A stretch of DNA of 64,000 bases from Aradus depressus. Taxonomy: Eukaryota > Arthropoda > Insecta > Hemiptera > Aradidae. This document shows positions 56,065 to 64,000 of the stretch, in pieces (the stretch's first letter is position 1; each line of letters opens with the position of its first letter). Made by a program: the position numbers and the translations under genes. The stretch lies in contig OY759220.1 of NCBI GenBank assembly GCA_963662175.1, positions 43,248,136-43,312,135 on the forward strand, in the 5' to 3' direction. The notes under the pieces were generated by a model. That model was not told the DNA's origin, ran no database searches, and saw nothing but the letters and a program-made list of their open reading frames with translations.

Positions 56065-56299
56065 GAAAATCCTCCACAGTCACAGCAAAACATCCCCTCA
56101 GGAGCTAAATCAAACCCTTGGTTTACCCGGAGCAGACACCACACACAGACACCAGCAAGCACCCCTCATCAAACTAACCTCAACGAACAAGACCCCTCAT
56201 CAAACCTATTTGACATACTACTAAATTTAATTAAACCTATCATTCCCAAAATCAAATACTTCATTTCCACAATACTCAATAACATACTTTCTTCCAATT

Positions 56300-58864
56300 A
56301 TGGTCAGCCCTAATTCCACAGTTGATCAAAATTTAACAATCCTAAATTGGAACGCGAATGGGTTGAAAGCAAAGCAACAGTCTTTCAGTAACCTCCTAAC
56401 ACCAGACAACATAGACATAGTTTGCCTAACAGAAACACACTTCAAAGTGACAGACACATTCAGACTGACAGGATACGTGACATACAGACGAGACAGACAA
56501 ACCCGAATAGCCTCTGGAGGAGTAGCTGTTTGTGTGAAGAAAAAAATAAAGCATTCCCATCTACTTCTTCCTGAACTGGAGCACCTGGAGGCTGTCGGGA
56601 TTCAACTGACACTCACCAACAACAGACGACTCAACACCATCTCGGGATACCAACGACCAAACTTAAGAATAAAACAGACAGACCTAGAACACATTTTTAC
56701 AGGAGACGCGACTGCACTTTTCGGGGACCTCAATAGCAAGCACACAATCTGGGGCTGCAGAAGAACCAATAACAATGGGGTCAGACTTTTGTCGGCCACA
56801 AACAACCTCGGTGTTCAGGTCTCAGCCCCAGACGAACCAATCTTCTACCCGTCACAACACAGATATCATCCAGACATCCTAGACATCACACTTATACAAA
56901 CTTTCACATTCCCAATATATCACGAGACACTAACAGAACTCGATTCAGACCACGTCCCCGACCTTAACACATTCACAGCACACAAACACTACACCGAACC
57001 GCTTCCACGACTTATAACAGGAAAAATTGATTGGAAAACTTTTCAATCGGAAATGGATCAAACTCTTGAAATTCCAATCTACTACAATCACACAGACGAC
57101 ATAGACTGGGCTCGCAAACGCTGGCAAAGAACAAGAAGTGATGTAGATAAAAGAGACCTCAATCGCTTGACCCGACGGGTGAGATGGGAGCTCGACAACC
57201 ACAGAATTTGTAAGTACAGGGCTTACTTGACCGACATGACCCCCGGCGATAGTAGCCTCTGGAAAGAAACCCGACGAATTTTGAGACAAAACACATCCTT
57301 GCCCCCACTGACAGACGGACATCACACAGTGACGAGCGACGAAGACAAGTGCGAAATCCTGGCAACACACCTCGAACAAAAGTACCGCACACACGACACT
57401 GCTAACACAGACATGAACACCACAGTACACACATATCTATCCATACCGACACAAACTGTTGAAAATTTCATCAAGTTCACCACTCCCTCAGAAATCACAA
57501 CATTAATAACAAACTTAGCAAACAACAAGGCCCCCGGTGAGGATCTCATTCCCAACATAGTGCTGAAGAAGCTGCCACCCAAGAGTATAGCCTTTCTAAC
57601 CGGTCTGTTCAACGCATGCCTGCGATGCAGCTATTTTCCTCGAAATTGGAAAAATGCGGTTGTAATCGTCTTCCATAAACATGGTAAGCCCAAGCAAGAG
57701 CCGGACAGCTATCGGCCTATAAGCCTTCTGAACTCGTTGTCGAAGATCTTCGAACGACTAATATTGAGAAGACTGGGTTCTGACCTGGAAAGCGCAGGAA
57801 TTGTTCCAGCTCACCAGTTTGGTTTCAAACATAATCATTCATCTGTGCACCAGCTACAGAGGGTTTCGATTGTGAATGGTTTCGAACAGAAGACATATAC
57901 AACCTCTGTCTTTTTAGATGTAGCTTCCGCGTTCGACTCGGTGTCTTCATGCTATAAGCTGATGAAGACATGGGCTCCACAGTACTTGGAAAAGATCGTT
58001 GATTCCTTTTTGGAGAACAGGACGTTTCAAGTGCGGGCCAACAACATCCTCAGCTCCAAGCGTAGTATTCTGGCGGGAGTGCCACAGGGAGCTATCCTCA
58101 GTCCCCTCCTCTTCAGCTTATACTGCTGCGACATCCCCGAGCCATGTAATACCACTCTAGCACTATACGCAGACGATACACTACTTATGTGTCAACATGA
58201 AGACCTCCAGACAGCAGTTGACATGTTACAAACTTCTCTCAACCAAGTCTCCAGCTGGTTCGCTCGATGGAAGCTTCAGTTGAACGCCAGTAAAACAGAA
58301 GCGAAGATTTTTGCCCTTCGCCGATTTTTTACAGAGGACCAGAGTAGGCTGCGGGTTGACGGACTTCCCATTCCATGGAACCCTAAAGATCAGGCTGTCC
58401 GGTACCTTGGTGTATTCTTAAACACACGGCTCACATGGAAACTTCACATCAACACAAAACTTACACAAGCATACACCCGTTTAAAACATCTCTATCCACT
58501 CATTAACCGCAACACACCCCTCAAACACTCTTACACACTGCTCCTGTACAAAGCGTTACTTCTCCCATTGTTAACATACGCCTGTCCAATATGGCATGGC
58601 GCCAGTCCTTCACTCACAACACGACTACAAACATTTCAGAACAAAATTCTTCGTGTGTCTCTGAATGCACCATGGTTTATCCGAAACAGCCAACTCCATG
58701 AGGAACTGGGAGTTCCTCGGGTCGCAGCCTATTTAAGGTCCTTAGTAGATAACTACCACGGAAGACTAGGCCTGTGTTCTGGAGCAGCCCACTATAATCT
58801 TGGCCAGCCTACTCTCCACAGAAGGTTCAAACCAAGATTATACCAAGACATTATTATTAATTAA
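56300..58864 (+). CDS. ORF2: endonuclease and reverse transcriptase, intact, 854 residues
   Basis: The APE-type endonuclease is at residues 1-220: ILNWNANGLK near 14, CLTETHFK near 48, FGDLNSKHTIWGC near 140 and LDSDHVP near 213 (catalytic Asp-His). The middle region leads to the reverse transcriptase: NNKAPGEDLIPN near 410, SYRPISLLNSLSKIFERLI near 474, motif A FLDVASAFDS near 537, motif B GVPQGAILSPLLFSLY near 592 and motif C LYADDTLLM near 620. The C-terminus has RYLGVFLNTRLTW and NAPWFIRNSQLHEELGVPR. There is no RNase H domain. It starts 235 bp after ORF1 in a different frame. The protein nicks the target and primes reverse transcription there. All catalytic motifs are kept, so it may be active. 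Confidence 0.93.
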   Translation: MVSPNSTVDQNLTILNWNANGLKAKQQSFSNLLTPDNIDIVCLTETHFKVTDTFRLTGYVTYRRDRQTRIASGGVAVCVKKKIKHSHLLLPELEHLEAVGIQLTLTNNRRLNTISGYQRPNLRIKQTDLEHIFTGDATALFGDLNSKHTIWGCRRTNNNGVRLLSATNNLGVQVSAPDEPIFYPSQHRYHPDILDITLIQTFTFPIYHETLTELDSDHVPDLNTFTAHKHYTEPLPRLITGKIDWKTFQSEMDQTLEIPIYYNHTDDIDWARKRWQRTRSDVDKRDLNRLTRRVRWELDNHRICKYRAYLTDMTPGDSSLWKETRRILRQNTSLPPLTDGHHTVTSDEDKCEILATHLEQKYRTHDTANTDMNTTVHTYLSIPTQTVENFIKFTTPSEITTLITNLANNKAPGEDLIPNIVLKKLPPKSIAFLTGLFNACLRCSYFPRNWKNAVVIVFHKHGKPKQEPDSYRPISLLNSLSKIFERLILRRLGSDLESAGIVPAHQFGFKHNHSSVHQLQRVSIVNGFEQKTYTTSVFLDVASAFDSVSSCYKLMKTWAPQYLEKIVDSFLENRTFQVRANNILSSKRSILAGVPQGAILSPLLFSLYCCDIPEPCNTTLALYADDTLLMCQHEDLQTAVDMLQTSLNQVSSWFARWKLQLNASKTEAKIFALRRFFTEDQSRLRVDGLPIPWNPKDQAVRYLGVFLNTRLTWKLHINTKLTQAYTRLKHLYPLINRNTPLKHSYTLLLYKALLLPLLTYACPIWHGASPSLTTRLQTFQNKILRVSLNAPWFIRNSQLHEELGVPRVAAYLRSLVDNYHGRLGLCSGAAHYNLGQPTLHRRFKPRLYQDIIIN

Positions 58865-58946
58865 TTTCATTTTATATTTTCCATTTTATACTTTGTGTGA
58901 AGAACCAAGATGTTCTGGTCCAAATAAAGTGTGTTGTTGTTGTTGT

Positions 58947-59716
58947 TAGATTTATTATTTGTTAAAACTGATGAACAACCGGGATATCTGAATCCTACAC
59001 TGAAATCGAAATAAAAATGTTTTTCGAAAAAAGTCGGGCTAAATACCATTCTTCAAATTTCCTGCTTTTTAACGGTTTATAGATTTAATATTTGTTAAAA
59101 CTGATAGACAGATTCAGTTATATCGGGAAAGTCCCATCCGAAGGACGACGTGCTCAAGGTTTTTTGAACCTAAGTGAAATTTTAGCCACCTAGGTTTAGT
59201 TACATAACATACGACTCATTATCGAGCACCTGACATACATAAAGGCCCTCGATCGTAATTTAAAGCCTAATCCGAAGGACGACGTGCTCAAATTTATTTT
59301 TACCTTCCCGATTAAAACATCTGACCTAAGTGCCTTGGCTAGATTACTAAGTGGCGATCCTGAGCTCGATAGACACCATATGTATGATAAAATAAGTTGA
59401 CGTTTGGTTCCAACTAAAATTATCAAGGAAGAAATGTGGAATATAAGTGAGCTTTGAGGTACCGTTTTGACATATTTTCTGAAAAACAAATTAATACAGC
59501 TATGTTGGTAGATAGGCAGCATCCAGAAACGAAGATGGTCAACCAAAGAAAGATCCAGATATATCGGGAAAGTCCCATCCGAAGGACGACGTGCTCAAGG
59601 TTTAATGAACCTGAGTGAAATTTTAGCTACCCAGGTTTAGATACATAACATACGACTCATTATCGAGTACCTGAGATACGAAAAGGCCCTCGATCATAGC
59701 TTAAAGTCCAATCCGA
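58947..59716 (+). repeat. SINE-derived satellite, right flank of the LINE
   Basis: Continues the array of 48.55-54.89 kb: AAGTCCCATCCGAAGGACGA near 59128 and 59568, TAATCCGAAGGACGACGTGC near 59268, and the unit start GTGGAATATAAGTGAGCTTT near 59435. It ends in a direct join to a true SINE fragment at AGTCCAATCCGAGACCCCTA. Confidence 0.85.
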
Positions 59717-59880
59717 GACCCCTACCCTAGATGAATAAAAATTTAGGGTAGGCAAAATTTAGGACTCCCATAGTAGAGTCGGGCTCATGTCCACCAGAGT
59801 GACGAAAGAGCGCTCTGGTAGTAGGCGATATGACCTCGTAGTTAAAGCCCGGGCATGAGTCATAAAACCTAACCTAACCT
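59717..59880 (+). mobile_element. tRNA-derived SINE 3' half fused to the satellite
   Basis: GACCCCTACCCTAGATGAAT to AAAGCCCGGGCATGAGTCAT plus the tail AAAACCTAACCTAACCT. Its 5' half is replaced by satellite sequence at the homologous point (AATCCGA|GACCCC). It is almost identical to the 3' half of the 38.58-kb copy. Confidence 0.88.
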
Positions 59881-59989
59881 CTTTTGCATTTTAATTATTC
59901 TTTTTCAGTTTATTAACGTTTATCTATAAGTAGTGTTATCAGTTTTATTGTTTTTTTCGTTAAATATTACCCGGACTATTGTTGCTGCC

Positions 59990-60211
59990 CCGCGGGTTCC
60001 CAAAGGAACTTGAAGACGGAAGGTAAGCCAGCCAATATGACCACTCCTCAACCATCACCCAGCCCCGCACCCACTCGAGCCCACGGAAAATCCAAACCAT
60101 CCTCATCCCATTCACCACCCATACCTGAAAATTTTTTCAAAAGTCACGAGAGCATTGTCATTCCAAATTTCATCACTCCCAATCCATTTCAGCCTCTCAC
60201 CAAATTCGTAA
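59990..60211 (+). pseudogene. Possible LINE ORF1 start, cut by a Helitron-like insertion
   Basis: Near 60037 an ATG opens MTTPQPSPSPAPTRAHGKSK followed by a Ser/Pro-rich stretch and ESIVIPNFITPNPFQPLTKF. The frame runs straight into the Helitron-type 5' end at 60212. A Pro/Ser-rich N-terminus is like that of jockey ORF1 proteins, but no knuckle is present, so this is tentative. Confidence 0.35.
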
Positions 60212-61440
60212 TCTATATTAATAAAGCTGAAACGGGGTTTGTTTGTTTGTTTGTTTGTTTGTTTGTATGTATGTATGTTTGTTCCAGCATCACGCCCAAA
60301 CCGCTGGACGGATTTTTATGAAACTGCCCATGTAGCATTCTTTTGAGCCCGATTGAATAATAGGCTATGTGGCGTCCCAAAATTTTGATCGGGAGGGGGG
60401 GTTGTGGGGGGGCCTAAGTATAAATATAGAGCTAGCTCATTAACGGGTGGTCGCATTGTCACGAAATTTCCCATGTAGTATTCCTGAAGGCCAAATAAAA
60501 AAACTCATTCGGGCGAATTGCCATGAAATTTCACAGGTAGTCTTTTTAAAATCCAAACAGGAAAAAAAGGTGTGTGGCGTCCCAAAGTTTTGATCGGGAG
60601 GGGGGGTTGTAAGGGGGGCCTAAGTATATAAATAGTGCTAACACATTAACTAATGGTCGATTTGTCATGAAACTTCACAAGTAGTCTTTTTAAAAGCCAA
60701 ACAAGAAAAAAAGGTGTGTGGCGTCCCAAAGTTTTGAACGGGAGGGGGGGTTGTGGGGGGGCCTAAGTATAAATATAGAGCTAACTCATTAACTAATGGG
60801 CGAATCGTCATGAAATTTCACGTAGTATTTTTAAATGCCAAATAGGAAAAAAAGGTGTGTGGCGTCCCAAAGTTTTGAACAGGAGGGGGGGTTGTAAGGG
60901 GGGCCTAAGTATAAATATAGAGCTAATTCTTTAACGGTTGGTCGGATTGTCACGAAATTTCACATGGAGTATTCCTGAAGCCCAAATAGAAAAATAAGGT
61001 GTGTGGCGTCCCAAAGTTTTGAACGGGAGGGGGGTTGTGGGGGGGCCTAAGTATAAATATAGAGCTAACTCATTAACTAATGGGCGAATCGTCATGAAAT
61101 TTCACGTAGTATTTTTAAAAGCCAAATAGGAAAAAAAGGTGTGTGGCGTCCCAAAGTTTTGAACAGGAGGGGGGGTTGTGGGGGGGCCTAAGTATAAATA
61201 TAGAGCTAATTCTTTAACGGTTGGTCGGATTGTCACGAAATTTCGCATGGAGTATTCCTGAAGGCCAAATAGAAAAATAAGGTGTGTGGCGTCCCAAAGT
61301 TTTGAACGGGAGGGGGGGATGTGGGGGGGCCTAAGTATAAATATAGAGCTAACTCATTAACTAATGGGCGAATCGTCATGAAATTTCACGTAGTATTTTT
61401 AAAAACCAAATAGGAAAAAAAGGTGTGTGGCGAACCAAAG
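60212..61440 (+). mobile_element. Helitron-like 5' end leading into a 142-bp tandem array
   Basis: It starts TCTATATTAATAAAGCTGAA after A, identical to the Helitron at 48352. GTTT/GTAT microsatellite and GGACGGATTTTTATGAAACT follow. From about 60360 units of about 142 bp repeat roughly seven times, each with GTGTGGCGTCCCAAAGTTTT, a G-rich GGGGGGGTTGTGGGGGGGCC, and TAAGTATAAATATAGAGCTA. Alternate units are more alike, giving a period of about 284 bp. No Rep/helicase gene and no 3' CTAG hairpin are found before the next array. Confidence 0.75.
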
Positions 61441-63808
61441 TTGCCAATCATACTAGCTGTGGGGTCCGCTGTTGCAAGGCACTTACTAGCTGTAGTGCTC
61501 AGCCCCAGCGTTCCTAACTATGTACTAGCTGTGGGGTCTGCTGTTGCAAGGCGCTAGCAGTGTGGCAAAACTCATACTAGCTGTGATGCCCTGTGGTTCT
61601 AACTACATACTATCTGTGGGGTCCGCAGTTGCAAGGCACCTACTACCTGTAGGGCCCAGCGTTCCTAAAAACGTGCTAACTGTGGGGTCCGTTGTTGCAA
61701 AAGCATACTAGCTGTGATGCCCAGGGTTCCTAATATCGTACTAGCTGTGGGGTCCGCTGTTGCAAGGCACTTAATAGCTGTGATGCCCAGCGTTCCTAAC
61801 TTCGTACTAGCTGTGGGGTCCGCTGTTGCGAGGCACATACTAGCTGTGGTGACCAGCGTTCCTAACTACGTACTAGCTGTGGGGTCCGTTGTTGCAAGGC
61901 ATTTACTAGCTGTAGTGCCCAGCGTTCCTAACTTCGTACTAGCTGTGGTGTCCGCTGTTGCAAAGCACTTACTAACTGTAATGCCCAGCGTATTTAACTA
62001 CATACTAGCTGTGGGGTCCGCTGTTGCAAGGCGCTAGCAGTGTGGCCCAGCGTATTTAACTACGTAGGTACTAGCTGTGGGGTCCACTGTTACAAAACAC
62101 TTACTAGCTGTGATGCCCAGCGTTCCTAACTTCGTACTAGCTGTGGTGTCCGCTGTTGCAAGGCACAAACTAGATGTGGTGCCCAGGGTTCCTAACTTCG
62201 TACTAGCTGTGGTGTCCGCTGTTGCAAGGCACATACTAGATGTGGTGCTCAGCGTTCCTAACTTCGTACTAGCTGTGGGGTCCGTTGTTGCAAGGCATTT
62301 ACTAGCTATAGTGCCCAGCGTTCCTAACTATGTACTAGCTGTGAAGTTCGCTGTTGCAAAGCACTTACTAACTGTAATGCCCAGCGTATTTAACTACGTA
62401 CTAGCTGTGGGGTCCGCTGTTGCAGGGCACTTAATAGCTGTGATGCCCAGCGTTCCTAACTACGTACTAGCTGTGGGGTCCGCTGTTGCGAGGCACATAT
62501 TAGCTGTGGTGCCCAGGGTTCCTAACTTCGTACTAGCTGTGGGGTCCACTGTTACAAAACACTTACTAGCTGTGTTGCCCAGCGTTCCTAACTTCGTACT
62601 AGCTGTGGTGTCCGCTGTTGCAAAGCACTTACTAACTGTAATGCCCAGCGTATTTAACTACATACTAGCTGTGGGGTCCGCTGTTGCAAGGCGCTAGCAG
62701 TGTGGCCCAGCGTATTTAACTACGTAGGTACTAGCTGTGGGGTCCACTGTTACAAAACACTTACTAGCTGTGTTGCCCAGCGTTCCTAACTTCGTACTAG
62801 CTGTGGTGTCCGCTGTTGCAAGGCACAAACTAGATGTGGTGCCCAGGGTTCCTAACTTCGTACTAGCTGTGGTGTCCGCTGTTGCAAGGCACATACTAGA
62901 TGTGGTGCTCAGCGTTCCTAACTTCGTACTAGCTGTGGGGTCCGTTGTTGCAAGGCATTTACTAGCTATAGTGCCCAGCGTTCCTAACTATGTACTAGCT
63001 GTGAAGTTCGCTGTTGCAAAGCACTTACTAACTGTAATGCCCAGCGTATTTAACTACGTACTAGCTGTGGGGTCCGCTGTTGCAGGGCACTTAATAGCTG
63101 TGATGCCCAGCGTTCCTAACTACGTACTAGCTGTGGGGTCCGCTGTTGCGAGGCACATATTAGCTGTGGTGCCCAGGGTTCCTAACTTCGTACTAGCTGT
63201 GGGGTCCACTGTTACAAAACACTTACTAGCTGTGTTGCCCAGCGTTCCTAACTTCGTACTAGCTGTGGTGTCCGCTGTTGCAAGGCACAAACTAGATGTG
63301 GTGCCCAGGGTTCCTAACTTCGTACTAGCTGTGGTGTCCGCTGTTGCAAGGCACATACTAGATGTGGTGCTCAGCGTTTCTAACTTCGTACTAGCTGTGG
63401 GGTCCGCTGTTGCAAGGCACATACTAGATGTGGTGCTCAGCGTTCCTAACTTCGTACTAGCTGTGGTGTCCGCTGTTGCAAGGCACATACTAGATGTGGT
63501 GCCCAGGGTTCCTAACTTCGTACTAGTGTGGTGTCCGCTGTTGCAAGGCACATACTAGATGTGGTGCTCAGCGTTCCGAACTTCGTACTAGCTGTGGGGT
63601 CCGCTGTTGCAAGGCACAAACTGGATGTGGTGCTCAGCGTTCCGAACTTCGTACTACCTGTGGGGTCCGCTGTTGCAAGGCACAAACTAGATGTGGTGCT
63701 CAGCGTTCCGAACTTCGTACTAGCTGTGGGGTCCGCTGTTGCAAGGCACATACTAGATGTGGTGCCCAGGGTTCCTAACTTCGTACTAGCTGTGGTGTCC
63801 GCTGTTGC
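61441..63808 (+). repeat. 66-bp minisatellite, about 36 copies, with 660-bp higher-order copy
   Basis: The unit consists of two related 33-bp halves: TACTAGCTGTGGGGTCCGCT + GTTGCAAGGCACA and TACTAGATGTGGTGCTCAGC + GTTCCTAACTTCG. As 66 is a multiple of three, frames stay open on both strands. One strand gives a 22-residue Val/Ala-rich repeat (VPNFVLAVGSAVARHILDVV), which I regard as a by-product and not a protein. Sequence from about 62030 recurs 660 bp (ten units) later, from about 62690. The array ends abruptly at GTTGCAA, where satellite sequence (ATTAATACAGCTATGTTGGT) resumes. Confidence 0.92.
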
Positions 63809-64000
63809 AAATTAATACAGCTATGTTGGTAGATAGGCAGCATCCAGAAACAAAGATGGTCAACCAAAGAAAGATTCAGATGTATCGGGAAAGTCCCATC
63901 CGAAGGACGACGTGCTCAAAGTTATTTTTAACCTAAGTGAAATTTCAGCTACCCAGGTTTAGATACGTAACATACGACTCATTATCGAGTACCTGACATA
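63809..64000 (+). repeat. SINE-derived satellite, continues past the window
   Basis: TAATACAGCTATGTTGGTAG, TCGGGAAAGTCCCATCCGAA, GGACGACGTGCTCAAAG and ATTATCGAGTACCTGACATA are the units of the 48.55-54.89 kb array. The array extends beyond the right edge. Confidence 0.88.

Larger units (their letters stand above)
54888..58946 (+). mobile_element. Jockey-like LINE, nearly intact, inserted in the satellite
   Basis: It is about 4.06 kb with ORF1 (one stop), an intact 854-residue ORF2, and a short 3' region ending TTGTTGTTGTTGTT. The left junction falls inside the second copy of the 51.24-kb segment; the right flank returns to satellite (AGATTTATTATTTGTTAAAA). It must therefore be younger than that duplication. 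The precise 5' start and target-site duplication were not fixed. It is GC-richer than its surroundings. It is potentially able to mobilise relatives in trans through ORF2. Confidence 0.88.

Noticed and set aside
61714..63815. Long open frames on both strands giving a repeated Val/Ala-rich or Thr/Ala-rich protein
   Set aside because: They arise because the 66-bp unit is a multiple of three and lacks stops. Both strands are open, and there is no start context, signal or domain.

Overview
The window is a stretch of animal nuclear genome. Its genes are split by GT-AG introns, it is AT-rich, and it is dominated by transposable elements. An insect is the best fit: the LINEs are jockey-like with a zinc-knuckle ORF1, short TTAGG-type tails occur on a SINE, and a Neosin/NCOA5 gene carries an RRM at its N-terminus. 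A hemipteran is my guess, with low confidence. Nothing looks bacterial or viral.

Three host genes can be rebuilt from protein similarity plus exact splice phasing. (1) 845-1657 (+) is an AIRIM/C1orf109-like ribosome-maturation factor; its last exon is tentative. (2) 10210-19583 (+) is a FAM49/CYRI (CYFIP-related Rac1 interactor) gene. Its seven coding exons join without any frame error into 324 residues, the size of the vertebrate proteins. (3) 31540-47757 (-) is an NCOA5/Neosin-like gene. Its ten coding exons join into 520 residues: RRM, Arg/Gly-rich segment, anticodon-binding-like fold, and the conserved NCOA5 C-terminal motifs. A possible last exon of a fourth, unidentified gene lies at about 450-593.

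Introns and intergenic DNA are filled with repeats. A tRNA-derived SINE of about 340 bp occurs about 15 times in both orientations, some copies with clear target-site duplications. There are 5'-truncated LINE 3' ends at 6.1, 12.3, 14.8, 18.9, 25.8, 41.6 and 45.6 kb. A decayed jockey-like LINE spans 26.2-30.0 kb, and a nearly intact one spans 54.9-58.9 kb (854-residue ORF2, one stop in ORF1). Also present are a PIF/Harbinger-like element with a MADF remnant, a pogo/Tigger-like element with TA duplication, foldback elements, and Helitron ends.

From 48.4 kb to the end there are no host genes. The region is a satellite-like array whose units appear to derive from the SINE body (48.55-54.9, 58.95-59.7 and 63.8-64.0 kb). 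It is interrupted by the young LINE and by a Helitron-like 5' end that runs into two large tandem arrays, one of 142-bp units and one of 66-bp units. The most informative events are the apparent SINE-to-satellite conversion with a 597-bp higher-order repeat, a LINE insertion whose target-site duplication copied the CYRI exon-4 splice donor, and a perfect palindrome with 95-bp arms in a CYRI intron.
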